Below are positions 40,272 through 48,113 of a stretch of 48,113 bases of DNA, piece after piece. A model generated the notes under the pieces. The model made no database searches and had not been told where the DNA came from. It worked only from the letters and a program-made list of their open reading frames with translations. The number at the start of each line of letters is the position of its first letter. Within the stretch, counting starts at the first letter, position 1. The translations under genes were made by a program, and so were the position numbers. Location of the stretch: the IMG/VR virus record IMGVR_UViG_3300035210_000090, positions 1 to 48,113 of that record; one strand, 5' to 3'. This DNA comes from a virus.

Positions 40272-40708
40272 GCACCCAGCACCTATACAATCTGGCTGCC
40301 CTAGCAACAGGCATAGCCAAGGCCAAAGAGAGTGTCTTCGTAAGAACTCTAGCGGCTATGGAAGGGCCAGCATGGGTCTACTATGCACAAGTGAGCAAAG
40401 GACGTGAGCACTGCTACTACCTAGGCTACACTTCTAGGGACCCAGAGAGTAGATGCAAAGAGCTTGTGCGGCCTAGCTTGCGCTCAGTCTACACAGTGCA
40501 GCTGCTAGACAAGTTGAAGTGCGCTAGCACACTAGAAGCGTATGAAAGGAAGCGCTGGCTAGTAGAACAGATAGATCGTTACAGAGAGCAACATAAAGTA
40601 CCTTATGTTACGACTACCTGGAAGTATGCTGTGACAGCAGCACCAGAGCTTCATTCATTTAACATACTTGAGATCGGTCCTGCGATCCTACATACAGAGC
40701 GCGAATAA
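40268..40708 (+). CDS. GIY-YIG-like protein B, 146 aa
   Basis: The start overlaps gene A as ATGA. Residues about 32-65 read 'GPAWVYYAQVSKG' then 'CYYLGYTSRDPESRCKEL': a VYY strand, a YLG strand and an Arg eight residues later, the order of GIY-YIG nucleases (GIY, YIG, Arg). A downstream Glu in 'STLEAYERKRWLVEQ' could be the metal ligand. It is related to gene A across about 85 residues but has ordinary GC content. Position between terminase and portal suggests a packaging-linked nuclease, as HNH proteins are in some phages, or a homing remnant. Not proven. Confidence 0.65.
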   Translation: MSTQHLYNLAALATGIAKAKESVFVRTLAAMEGPAWVYYAQVSKGREHCYYLGYTSRDPESRCKELVRPSLRSVYTVQLLDKLKCASTLEAYERKRWLVEQIDRYREQHKVPYVTTTWKYAVTAAPELHSFNILEIGPAILHTERE

Positions 40709-40709
40709 G

Positions 40710-42593
40710 ATGGCCAAAGCCCCATTTAGCATGAAGTCGCACGATCTGCTTCTCGACTATGTTAAGCAGATGGCTAACCAACAAGGTGCTTGGTGGAGGA
40801 ATAAGCTTGAGGCAACAGACCTTCTATACTATTGTATGTCAGGAGACATAGCTAAGTCTACAGCTATACAACATCGGCTTGAAGAGCTTGAGCTTGATAA
40901 GAGTGCAGTGCTTGAAGCTCCTGTGATTATCTCGCAAATAGAGACAGCAGTGGCTGTGCTCATGGACACCTTCCTTAGTGGGTATCCACTCTTTGGTGTG
41001 GTCGCTTCGCCAGAGAGACAGCAACAAGCACAGCAAGTTGAGACTCTCATTGCGTACTATGATGAGCGTGGAGCATGGAAGAACAACCTTATTCGTTTCT
41101 TTCGTGCTGCAACCAAATACTATGTTGCGCCAATAGGACTGGCAGACAAGTATGGATATGATCTTATGGCAGAGATCGACTTAGGAGATACTACAGGGAG
41201 TAAGGCGCGTAAGGTGAATGCCTATGTGCTTCCGGACCTTATTACTCCGGACCCTTACAACATGCTCTTTGACTACAGAGTGTTGCCTGCCGAGCTTGCA
41301 ACACAAGGAGACTATGTAGGCTATGCAAAGATGATGACGCATGTCAGTGTGCGCGCAATGATCACTGCAATGCAGAATGCAGGGAATCTTACAGGAGAAG
41401 GATTGGTCAATTTAGATAAGCTTGACGAGACAACGATTCCTTATGATAAGTACTACATGCATCCTGTGATAAATGATGTAGGAACTTCGCCGCAAGGAAG
41501 ATGGGATATCTGGCTTGCTGGAAATGCTCGGGTACGCAACAGACTTACAGCGGAAGCATACTACTACAACAAGCATGCTTTTGTACGCAGGCTATGGATA
41601 CGCATCTTGCCTGAGGATTTTGAACTAACTCGTTATGCAAGCAGGACACCGCATGTATTTGAGCTTATAACATTCAACGATCAATACATCATCTACTTTC
41701 AGCCAGTCTACCTACGGGACAATTCATTTCCGCTTGGCATGGTAGACATGCAGAATGACGACTTTGGCTACAATGGCAAGAGTGAGGTAGACTTATTTGC
41801 GCCTTTTCAAAGAGCTGCAACCACCCTTCTAACAGCGGCTGCACTAGGAGCAGAGAGGTCTGTAGATGACAGAGCAATCTATGATCCCAACTACATTAGC
41901 AAGGCGAACCTAACACGCAAGTCTGGATCAGCCTACATACCCCTCACTAAGTCGCTTGCAATGGACAAAGCCATACCGCAGGTCTATCACAGCACACCCT
42001 TTGATGCTAGTGCTTCCTATGCACTTCCTAGCCTTATAAGGGAGATTGTGGGTACAGCACAGATGTTTCGTGGACGTAACAATTTTGCACAAGGATTACC
42101 ACAGAAGGGTAATAGGACGCTTGGAGAGTTCTCTGAAGTGCAACAGAACTCAGATACGAGGCAACAGATGCCTGCAATGCTGCTTGAAGCCACAGCCTTC
42201 ACAGATTGCAAGAGCTGGATCAAGCAATGGATCACAAACAAAGCTACACCTACCACACGACTCAATCAGCGTACTAAAGCTGCTGTGCAGATCGACCCAC
42301 AAACCATTGCAGAGATCGACTACGAGTTTGCGCTTAGCACAGGCTACTTCAGCAAAGCGATGTTAGCTGGGTCTGATGTAGTGGAGCAAGCATTACAGGC
42401 TATCATCACAGTGCCTCCGCTACAGCAAGGCTACGATTTGCCTAAGCTCTTTGCGTACTTGATGAGCCTTAAGGGAGCTAAGGATCTAGATCAGTTCCAG
42501 CTTGCGCCCCAGCAACAGCAACAGAATGCAGCATTAGCAGCGCAAGCTGAAGGTGCGCCACAACAACCACAGGTGCCTGGAGTACCAATGTAA
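40710..42593 (+). CDS. Portal protein, 627 aa
   Basis: ATG 40710 ('MAKAPFSMKSH') lies one base after the previous stop; an in-frame extension from 40668 would overlap it. Size, position between terminase and scaffold, an N-terminal helical region ('WWRNKLEATDLLYYCMSGDI'), a central alpha/beta region with 'YVLPDLITPDPYNMLFD' and a Gln-rich C-terminal tail ('LAPQQQQQNAALAAQ') are typical of podovirus portals. It forms the 12-mer ring at the DNA entry vertex. No single diagnostic motif exists for portals, so the call rests on context, size and composition. Confidence 0.85.
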   Translation: MAKAPFSMKSHDLLLDYVKQMANQQGAWWRNKLEATDLLYYCMSGDIAKSTAIQHRLEELELDKSAVLEAPVIISQIETAVAVLMDTFLSGYPLFGVVASPERQQQAQQVETLIAYYDERGAWKNNLIRFFRAATKYYVAPIGLADKYGYDLMAEIDLGDTTGSKARKVNAYVLPDLITPDPYNMLFDYRVLPAELATQGDYVGYAKMMTHVSVRAMITAMQNAGNLTGEGLVNLDKLDETTIPYDKYYMHPVINDVGTSPQGRWDIWLAGNARVRNRLTAEAYYYNKHAFVRRLWIRILPEDFELTRYASRTPHVFELITFNDQYIIYFQPVYLRDNSFPLGMVDMQNDDFGYNGKSEVDLFAPFQRAATTLLTAAALGAERSVDDRAIYDPNYISKANLTRKSGSAYIPLTKSLAMDKAIPQVYHSTPFDASASYALPSLIREIVGTAQMFRGRNNFAQGLPQKGNRTLGEFSEVQQNSDTRQQMPAMLLEATAFTDCKSWIKQWITNKATPTTRLNQRTKAAVQIDPQTIAEIDYEFALSTGYFSKAMLAGSDVVEQALQAIITVPPLQQGYDLPKLFAYLMSLKGAKDLDQFQLAPQQQQQNAALAAQAEGAPQQPQVPGVPM

Positions 42594-42862
42594 TGCTTGA
42601 ACAGATAATTGGCATATGCCCTAATGTATTTGGACCTATGCCTACTTTCACTGAGCGTGAGCAGGCAGAAGTCGATGCACTGCGCAACCTACCTATTCTG
42701 CACAAGCTGCTACAGTTTCATCTACAGAATGAATATCAGCTTATGATGGAACGTAATCCACTTGTAATGGATGGTGAGGCTTTGCGTGTGCATCATGCTT
42801 ATGTAGCTGGTTGTTATGCACTGGCTAAGAATCTCTGTGACATTCCTTCCCTGCCTGAATAA
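42593..42862 (+). CDS. Hypothetical protein after portal, 89 aa
   Basis: ATG 42593 overlaps the portal TAA by one base. Mostly helical: 'EREQAEVDALRNLPILHKLL' followed by 'FHLQNEYQLMMER'. No membrane span. Small genes at this place in podoviruses may be scaffold-linked or minor head proteins. No family recognised. Confidence 0.75.
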   Translation: MLEQIIGICPNVFGPMPTFTEREQAEVDALRNLPILHKLLQFHLQNEYQLMMERNPLVMDGEALRVHHAYVAGCYALAKNLCDIPSLPE

Positions 42863-42876
42863 GCGAGCAATACAAC

Positions 42877-43065
42877 ATGCGCACTTCTACCCTCTCTATA
42901 GTGACTGCTGAAGTACAAAAGCGGATTGAGTCTGCTATAGGGATGAATATCACAAATATACAGATACAGATATCGGAAGAGTCTTGTAATATTATGTATG
43001 CAGATGTGCGCATACGAATACATTATAATGCGTTAGACAAAGCGAGTAAGGAAGTAAGCGAGTAA
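42877..43065 (+). CDS. Small hypothetical protein, 62 aa
   Basis: ATG 42877, 14 bp after the previous stop. A strand-helix-strand layout: 'TLSIVTAEVQKRIESAIGMN', then 'ITNIQIQI' and 'ADVRIRIHYNA'. The layout recalls the 59-aa protein at 21981-22160, although identity is low. It is AT-rich like the promoter region that follows. Function unknown. Confidence 0.65.
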   Translation: MRTSTLSIVTAEVQKRIESAIGMNITNIQIQISEESCNIMYADVRIRIHYNALDKASKEVSE

Positions 43066-43104
43066 TGAAGTCTTAAATATTTTAACTATTTAATTCTTTC
43101 GTAA

Positions 43105-43113
43105 TGGTATAAT
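43105..43113 (+). promoter_or_regulatory. Extended -10 promoter before scaffold and capsid
   Basis: TGGTATAAT (43105-43113) is a perfect TATAAT with the TGn extension. No good -35 lies 17 bp upstream, as is usual for extended -10 promoters, and the upstream stretch is very AT-rich. It sits 16 bp before the scaffold ATG (43129), so the transcript would have a very short leader. It would boost expression of scaffold and capsid genes. Confidence 0.6.
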
Positions 43114-43128
43114 AGCGAGTAAAACAAC

Positions 43129-43866
43129 ATGAGTGCATTTGGTGATTTCTTCTTCAAGGCTGAGCCTGCAACGTCAGCTACTACTACTGGGGTAGGCACT
43201 GATAGTACAAGCAACACAGGCCAAGGACAAGGAGCGGACCCAGCAGAATCCGCAGGCAACGATAGCAAGGCAGACAGTGGCAAAGCGAGTCCGCCAAAAG
43301 ACCTTGACGGCTTCTATGCGCTTATGCAACAATCGTCGAAAGGTGAAAAAGGCGATGCTACGCCTGCTACACCTATTGACTTGGAAGCCTTCAGTAACAA
43401 TCCAGAGGCTATCCAGCAGATCGCTGGTAAGCTAGACTTCACTGAAGGACTCTCCGCTGAGATTAAGGCTGGCATCGAGAATGGTGATGCTAAGTCTATC
43501 TACGCAGCCATGCAAAGTATGGCTCAATCCTCCTACGCTGCCTCGCTTCGACATGCTTTGCTTCTCGCAGGCAAAGGTGTCTCATCTCAATCAGCCTCTT
43601 TCGACTCTCGTGTGCGTGCTCAAGTGCAGACTGCGTTAGCGCAGCAGGCAACTGAAGCTGCACTCCCTCCCGATGCTCATCCAGCTACCGCCCTTGTGCT
43701 TAAGAGCACTGCTGAAGGTTTACGCAAAGCTGTTCCAAGCATGACTGTACCAGAATCAGTACGTGCAGCAGAACAGTTCTTACGTGAGATGACAGGCAGT
43801 CTCGATAAGAAGAAGGTAGATAGCCAGAAAATGGATTGGGATGCTTGGATGGCTAAGGGAGGCTAA
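43129..43866 (+). CDS. Scaffolding protein, putative, 245 aa
   Basis: Located directly before the major capsid gene. The N-terminal 55 residues are a low-complexity Gly/Ser/Thr/Asp/Ala-rich segment; the C-terminal part is helical ('DSRVRAQVQTALAQQATEAA') and ends in a basic then Trp-containing tail ('KMDWDAWMAKGG'). This disordered N-terminus plus helical C-terminus is typical of phage scaffolds, which guide capsid assembly and leave the head. No protease motif is seen. Assignment is by position and composition. Confidence 0.8.
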   Translation: MSAFGDFFFKAEPATSATTTGVGTDSTSNTGQGQGADPAESAGNDSKADSGKASPPKDLDGFYALMQQSSKGEKGDATPATPIDLEAFSNNPEAIQQIAGKLDFTEGLSAEIKAGIENGDAKSIYAAMQSMAQSSYAASLRHALLLAGKGVSSQSASFDSRVRAQVQTALAQQATEAALPPDAHPATALVLKSTAEGLRKAVPSMTVPESVRAAEQFLREMTGSLDKKKVDSQKMDWDAWMAKGG

Positions 43867-43913
43867 TCAAAATTGATTTATACCCATAGTATCTTTATCC
43901 TTGGAGCACTAAA

Positions 43914-45161
43914 ATGGCCGAAAGCCTTGCAACAATGAACCCTACTGGGATCTTCTCCGAAAGCTACAACGGAGATAAGGTCAATAAAGACAGCTTTGCT
44001 AACTTCATGATTCGTACCTTTCCTCGCGGTGCGCATCCTATGCTAGCTATGAGCCAGTACTGGAAGCCTATGCCTGGCGGTCCCGTGGTGCGTACCGAGC
44101 ATGGCTATCATGTAAAGAAGTTCATCTTCGGCCACATCAAGATCAATGCCGTCGGTGGCTATGACAACGATGATGTCACATGGACGGTGGATAGCACTGC
44201 TGGCTTGATTCCTGGCGCAACATTCCAGGTGCCTGCCACACGTGAGATCATTCGCATTGTATCTGTTACCTCGGCGACGGTAGTAGTGGTTGCGCGTGCT
44301 TTCGGTCGTGTGGCTGCCAACGTAGTGGCTGACGATGCTGTGCTGTTCTGCACTGGCAATGCTCATACCGAAGCCAGCACACGGCCGGTAGGACGCACTA
44401 CCAAGAGCCTCTATGTCCCCAACTACACAAGCATCTTACGCAATGCTTGGGGCATCTCTGGCTCTGCTGCTGCTTCTATGACACAAGTGAAGGGATACAA
44501 TAACCTTGCAGAGACCAAGGAAGAGTGCGTGATGTTTCATGCGCTCGATTGGGAGCGCATTGCTATTTGGTCGCAGCCTATTGCGCCTGCAACTGATGCA
44601 GCCACTGGCAAGCGCATTCATGCTACGCAGGGCTTGGTTGATGCTATCTATCAACACGCGCCTAGCAACATCTATACTGCAGCCAGCACTACCACATATG
44701 CGCAGCTTGAAGCTATGCTTGAGGCTGCACTGATGATGGGTACGTCACTTGGCGCAAGCAGTGAACGTATCATTCTGACTGATACCACTGGCTACAAGGT
44801 CATCAGCAATATTGGTCGCATAGTCACCGCTACCATTGTGCAGATGGACTACGGCGCCACAGGCTATGGTCAGCGCTTCAACAAGGTGCGTACCACTCTT
44901 GGTGACTTCACCGTAGTTGAGGATGTGGTACTCAATGGCAACAACCAGCCCACTGGCATGGCCATCGTAATGGATCCAAGTATCATGGCAGTTGGCTACC
45001 TTGGTGGCAGAGACAGTATCGAAGAGTCCATCGAAGGTATTCGTGATGGTAAGGCTGATGGTCTTGACGCACAGGTAGGTGGTCTACTTACTGAGATGGT
45101 CATTGCTACACACGTGCCAAGCAACTGTGTTGTCATCAATGGCCTGACTGCGGCAGCTTAA
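43914..45161 (+). CDS. Major capsid protein, HK97-fold (SU10/DUF5309-like), 415 aa
   Basis: GGAG 7 nt before ATG 43914 is one of the strongest ribosome binding sites of the window. The sequence shows the features of phage capsid proteins of the SU10/DUF5309 kind as I know them: 'GYHVKKFIFGHI' early, an Ala/Val beta-rich insertion (about 85-145), 'SGSAAASMTQVKGYNNLAET' (about 183-205), a long spine-like helix ('LEAMLEAALMMGTSLGAS') and a C-terminal 'VVINGLTAAA'. Third positions are GC-richer here, as expected for a highly expressed gene. It forms the head shell. Confidence 0.88.
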   Translation: MAESLATMNPTGIFSESYNGDKVNKDSFANFMIRTFPRGAHPMLAMSQYWKPMPGGPVVRTEHGYHVKKFIFGHIKINAVGGYDNDDVTWTVDSTAGLIPGATFQVPATREIIRIVSVTSATVVVVARAFGRVAANVVADDAVLFCTGNAHTEASTRPVGRTTKSLYVPNYTSILRNAWGISGSAAASMTQVKGYNNLAETKEECVMFHALDWERIAIWSQPIAPATDAATGKRIHATQGLVDAIYQHAPSNIYTAASTTTYAQLEAMLEAALMMGTSLGASSERIILTDTTGYKVISNIGRIVTATIVQMDYGATGYGQRFNKVRTTLGDFTVVEDVVLNGNNQPTGMAIVMDPSIMAVGYLGGRDSIEESIEGIRDGKADGLDAQVGGLLTEMVIATHVPSNCVVINGLTAAA

Positions 45162-45179
45162 GCTTCGGAGGATAGTACT

Positions 45180-45389
45180 ATGGCAGCGGTAACATACAGT
45201 CAGCTTACCAATGCTGACTATCAGCCACTCAATGTGGCCAGGCACATAGCAGTCAATGTGCCTGCTCCAATCATCTCGTTTGTGAATACTGAGGGAGTAG
45301 GTTCTTACACTACCTCAGATGCAGGCGAGCAAACATTCCTTAATGCGCTTATCGTGTCGCATCCTACGCTGCTTAAAGTAGCCACATAA
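45180..45389 (+). CDS. Small virion-region protein, 69 aa
   Basis: GGAGG 8 nt before ATG 45180 predicts strong translation. The C-terminal half 'SFVNTEGVGSYTTSDAGEQT' resembles 'MVNFNAEGYFTTDDARLAKE' of the next gene, so the two are probably distant paralogues. High expression next to the capsid gene suggests a head decoration or minor capsid protein; the role is inferred. Confidence 0.75.
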   Translation: MAAVTYSQLTNADYQPLNVARHIAVNVPAPIISFVNTEGVGSYTTSDAGEQTFLNALIVSHPTLLKVAT

Positions 45390-45401
45390 ACGAGTATTAC
45401 T

Positions 45402-45719
45402 ATGCCAAACATCGAGATGCAGCCTATCCCTCCTGTGACATTTAAGCAGCTTGAGGGAGCTGGCTCAGTGCCTCTTAACTTGGCTGTGCAAATAGGGGAG
45501 CACCAAGTACTGATGGTAAACTTCAATGCTGAAGGGTACTTCACTACTGATGATGCACGGCTGGCCAAGGAACTTCTGCGTAGTTGGAGTCGCCACTGTG
45601 CTGAAGCTCACTTCGAAGATGTGCAGGTAACGCAGCGAGTGGAGACAAAGCCAACGCATCCAGTGCAGCCTGCCAAGGTGGATCGTGTAGTAACAGCACG
45701 TGCTGTGCAGCCAGGTTAA
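45402..45719 (+). CDS. Small virion-region protein, 105 aa
   Basis: ATG 45402 with ACGAG about 8 nt upstream. It shares the 'VN..EG.YTT.DA' pattern with the preceding 69-aa protein and adds a helix and a Pro/Gln/Val-rich tail ('TKPTHPVQPAKVDRVV'). The tail may be disordered and contact the head surface. A capsid decoration role is possible; no family is recognised. Confidence 0.75.
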   Translation: MPNIEMQPIPPVTFKQLEGAGSVPLNLAVQIGEHQVLMVNFNAEGYFTTDDARLAKELLRSWSRHCAEAHFEDVQVTQRVETKPTHPVQPAKVDRVVTARAVQPG

Positions 45720-45740
45720 GCAAGGAACGTAGAGTAGCAT

Positions 45741-46322
45741 ATGGGTACCTTTCTGGAAGCACAGACAGCAGTAGCTACACTAACTCGTCGTGGGGCTGAT
45801 AAGGCTGACTTCATTAAGCAGAAAATCAATTCTACTGTGCGATTTATTTCTGCTACAGGAAGGTATCCAGCTGATCTCTCTGAGGTAACTTACACAGGGG
45901 CAGCAATTGTGGCTGCTAATCTTAGGCAGTCTCTTATTTTGCCTGAGCGCACAAGAGTCGTTGCCTATGTACAAGATCCAGCCAGGAATGAACGAATCAA
46001 TGTAGAGGAAGTTGGCTACATTCTGGATCGTCCTCTTGCGTTGGATGTAGCTTATCAAGCAGGGAATGTATTGCAAGTGCGTATTGCAGAAGCGCCTACT
46101 ACGCTAAACGTGGGTGTATATAGGTATCCTGCTATGCTTGTGGCTGATAACGATATCAATTGGATTTTGGCAGATTTGTTTGACCTTGTTACTGACTACA
46201 CTGCTGCACATGTGCTTACTCTGCTTGGTGAAAAAGAGCTTGTGAGTTCTATCACACAGTTTGCTGGTTCGCAACTGCAAGTGTATGTGCAGGATCGGAT
46301 CAATGCACTATATGGAAGATAA
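45741..46322 (+). CDS. Head-tail adaptor protein, putative, 193 aa
   Basis: The protein is alpha/beta with helices at both ends: 'RGADKADFIKQKINSTVRFI' at the N-terminus and 'TLLGEKELVSSITQFAGSQL' at the C-terminus. Adaptors of podoviruses (P22 gp4, T7 gp11-like) have such helical cores, and this gene sits after the capsid genes in the common order. The TAGAG before ATG 45741 is a weak ribosome site. The family cannot be confirmed by motif. Confidence 0.65.
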   Translation: MGTFLEAQTAVATLTRRGADKADFIKQKINSTVRFISATGRYPADLSEVTYTGAAIVAANLRQSLILPERTRVVAYVQDPARNERINVEEVGYILDRPLALDVAYQAGNVLQVRIAEAPTTLNVGVYRYPAMLVADNDINWILADLFDLVTDYTAAHVLTLLGEKELVSSITQFAGSQLQVYVQDRINALYGR

Positions 46323-46334
46323 GGAAGCAGAGTA

Positions 46335-46541
46335 ATGCCAAGCAATATTCCTCCCCAATACAGGCCGCCTAGGGCTACACTTGTGCCTATGGTATCGCGC
46401 AGGCAAAGGCAATGGATTGCTGCTTTGCAAACACAGGCACAGACTACTGGAGTGACTGCGGCAATCACTAATGACGCAGGCACTAAGGTGATTACAAACG
46501 ATGCAGGGACGCATTACTTAACTTGGCAGGAGACAGTCTGA
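46335..46541 (+). CDS. Small protein with internal repeat, 68 aa
   Basis: AAGGA 8 nt before ATG 46335. The N-terminus is Pro- and Arg-rich; the C-terminus has a duplicated 'ITNDAGT' motif ('AITNDAGTKVITNDAGTHYL'). Such short repeats occur in structural or fibre-linked proteins. It overlaps the next gene by one base. No family recognised. Confidence 0.7.
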   Translation: MPSNIPPQYRPPRATLVPMVSRRQRQWIAALQTQAQTTGVTAAITNDAGTKVITNDAGTHYLTWQETV

Positions 46542-47047
46542 TGGCTAATGAATTAGAGCCGCAAGGGCATAATGCTTGGGCTGCCAGTCTTCCTGCTGCG
46601 AGTGCGCTGACTGGATCAGAGCTACAAGTCGTGGTGCAGGGAGGTGCAAGTAAGCATACTTCAATATTTGCGGCTGTAATTGCTAAGCTTGCATCTGGTG
46701 TCTCTGTACTGCTTTCTTCCTATACGGTACCAATTACTGTGCTGGTAGCGAGCGGCAGTACAGTCACTGTTGCACTCGCTGGTGGAGTCTACAAGTGGCA
46801 ACCAACGACCGGCACCAATATCACAACCTTCAATGTCACCATGCCACCGGCTGGACAAGTTGGCTATTGTTCTATCGACGTTGAGCAACCTAACCCTCCT
46901 ATCACTATTGTGCTACCCGCTAGCCGTGGAGATGGATACTCGACAGCAATGGTAGAAACAACCGCTGGCTCACGCACTCGTATTGAACTATACACCAATG
47001 CATTTGGTGAGCTTGAGTGCCGTACTAGCATCTCGACAGCAGCATAG
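46541..47047 (+). CDS. Hypothetical structural protein, 168 aa
   Basis: ATG 46541 overlaps the previous TGA and has CAGGAG 8 nt upstream; an extra in-frame start at 46523 is less likely. The protein is beta-rich with many Val/Thr/Ser residues ('VLLSSYTVPITVLVASGS' and 'YKWQPTTGTNITTFNVTMPP'), suggestive of a beta-sandwich decoration, fibre-base or spike-like protein. It lies directly before the tail fibre (2 bp), so a tail attachment role is plausible. Confidence 0.75.
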   Translation: MANELEPQGHNAWAASLPAASALTGSELQVVVQGGASKHTSIFAAVIAKLASGVSVLLSSYTVPITVLVASGSTVTVALAGGVYKWQPTTGTNITTFNVTMPPAGQVGYCSIDVEQPNPPITIVLPASRGDGYSTAMVETTAGSRTRIELYTNAFGELECRTSISTAA

Positions 47048-47049
47048 CC

Positions 47050-48113
47050 ATGTTACGCCCTTATACTCCACGGCATCCTTTCAACCCACTCATGGTACTG
47101 CCTCGCACGGCTGGTGTACCTACGTGGTTTTACGATCCGTCTGACCTGTCAACGCTGTTCCAGGATAGCGCAGGGACGATACCTGTCACTGCGATGGAGC
47201 AGAGTGTTGGGCTTGTGCTGGATAAGACACCGCGTCCGCAGCCTGCGTCTACTGTTGAGTTGGTGACGAACGGTGGGTTTGATAGCGATACTTGGTGGAC
47301 GAAAGGAAGTGGTTGGGCGATTAGTGGGGGATTGGCGGTAGCTAGTGCTGCGGAAGCAGCTATTTCTAAAAGCGGAATACTTGAAATTGGAAAATGCTAC
47401 AAGGTTACATCGACGATCACTGTTATTTCTGGAACTGCAACGCTCCCGTATGATGGGGATGTAACTAACAGAGTAACAAAGACGGTATCAGGAACGTATA
47501 CTTCTATATTTGTAGCTAAGACATATAACTTATATGCTTGTGTGCCAATTGGCCCTTTTACTGGAACAGTAGACAACGTATCCGTCATCGAATACAACGG
47601 CTACAGCAGAGACCCAGTAAGCAAGCTGGTGGTTGGGCCTGAGTTGGTTGTGAATGGGACGTTTGATAATGATAGTAATTGGAACAAAACTCTTGGCTGG
47701 TCTATAGCGAATGGTACCGCTGTTGGAACAGCAGCGTCGGATTACGTTCTGTATCAGAACATTAATCATTCTGTAGGCAAATCTTATTTAGTTTCGTTTG
47801 ACGTAGTATCTATTTCCGCTGGGTCTTTAGCTTATGTATACTTAGGGACGAATATTTTCGCTAATAGACTTTTTACTACGGGGATAACGGTAGCAAAAAG
47901 ATACACTGGAATAGTAACTCCAACAGCTTTGGGTAACTTTGCGTTTTATCCGACTGGATCATTTACAGGAACCATAGATAACTTATCGATCCGCGAACTC
48001 CCCGGCAACCACCTGATCCAGCCCGACGCAGCCAAGCGGCCCAAGGTAAGTTCGTTGGTGAATATGCTGACGAAGACTGAGGACTTTGCGGATGCTGCTT
48101 GGACAAAATTACA
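47050..48113 (+). CDS. Tail fibre / receptor-binding protein, N-terminal part (continues at 1)
   Basis: ATG 47050 lies 2 bp after the preceding stop; the frame stays open to the end of the window and continues at base 1 to stop at 1109 (about 681 aa in total). After an N-terminal segment rich in Pro and aromatic residues come two related beta modules: 'ELVTNGGFDSDTWWTK' ... 'DNVSVIEYNG' (about 47250-47600) and 'ELVVNGTFDNDSNWNK' ... 'DNLSIREL' (about 47640-48000). This pattern is typical of carbohydrate-binding (CBM4/9-like) repeats in phage tail proteins. GC-rich linkers separate AT-richer modules. Likely host binding. Confidence 0.85.
   Translation, partial: MLRPYTPRHPFNPLMVLPRTAGVPTWFYDPSDLSTLFQDSAGTIPVTAMEQSVGLVLDKTPRPQPASTVELVTNGGFDSDTWWTKGSGWAISGGLAVASAAEAAISKSGILEIGKCYKVTSTITVISGTATLPYDGDVTNRVTKTVSGTYTSIFVAKTYNLYACVPIGPFTGTVDNVSVIEYNGYSRDPVSKLVVGPELVVNGTFDNDSNWNKTLGWSIANGTAVGTAASDYVLYQNINHSVGKSYLVSFDVVSISAGSLAYVYLGTNIFANRLFTTGITVAKRYTGIVTPTALGNFAFYPTGSFTGTIDNLSIRELPGNHLIQPDAAKRPKVSSLVNMLTKTEDFADAAWTKL
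47987..48113. repeat. Terminal redundancy, right copy
   Basis: Identical to bases 1-127. See the left copy. Any annotation that starts a gene at base 69 would cut a continuous fibre gene. Confidence 0.9.

Noticed and set aside
47050-48113. Diversity-generating retroelement acting on the tail fibre
   Set aside because: No reverse transcriptase and no template repeat are seen; the fibre repeats are ordinary domain duplications.

Overview
The window is a complete, circularly assembled genome of a lytic tailed phage. The first and last 127 bases are identical, so the real molecule is about 47,986 bp, and one tail-fibre gene runs across the join (47050 to the end, then 1 to 1109). The gene set points to a podovirus of a Gram-negative host: portal, scaffold, an HK97-type capsid protein, short-tail adaptor, giant coiled-coil ejection proteins, a holin with a GH19-type endolysin, no tape measure and no tail sheath. 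I see no integrase, repressor, RNA polymerase, tRNA or CRISPR array, so transcription should rely on host polymerase. The host cannot be named from the sequence.

Layout. (1) From 1 to 14767 on the + strand lie the tail fibre C-terminus, small tail or lysis-related genes, virion proteins, and two very large proteins (1118 and 1776 aa) that read as internal ejection proteins. The block ends at two tandem intrinsic terminators (14820-14922). (2) From 14906 to 31667 on the - strand lies a tightly packed replication and recombination operon: a DUF3987-like ATPase, family A DNA polymerase with 3'-5' exonuclease, DEDDh exonuclease, DUF6011-type zinc protein, a possible SSB, a Sak4/RecA-like ATPase, a Cas4/RecB-like Fe-S nuclease, a RecD/Dda-like SF1 helicase and many small unknowns. 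Four-base ATGA overlaps are common. (3) From 31668 to 33303 lies a 1.6-kb non-coding control region between divergent operons. It holds about 14 copies of an ACATTT-centred motif in both orientations, two long C-tract repeats and outward-facing sigma70-like promoters. This is the best candidate for the replication origin and early control centre. (4) From 33304 to 35372 on the + strand lie three short early genes of unknown function, followed by terminators. (5) From 35614 to 47986 on the + strand lie lysis (holin, endolysin), packaging (small and large terminase), two related GIY-YIG-like genes, portal, scaffold, capsid, adaptor and tail-fibre genes, which join block 1 across the ends.

How it works together (inference). 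Divergent early promoters fire from the control region. The leftward operon supplies replication and recombination. Late genes run rightward around the circle from about 35.5 kb to 14.8 kb, with at least one internal promoter in front of scaffold and capsid. Notable points are the ACATTT motif cluster overlapping the leftward promoter, a low-GC block that starts near the ATPase/nuclease boundary of the large terminase and includes one of two GIY-YIG-like paralogues, a family A polymerase with His where E. coli Pol I has Phe762, a five-copy 44-48 residue repeat in an ejection protein, and several very short genes including a 57-aa gene at 24970-25143.
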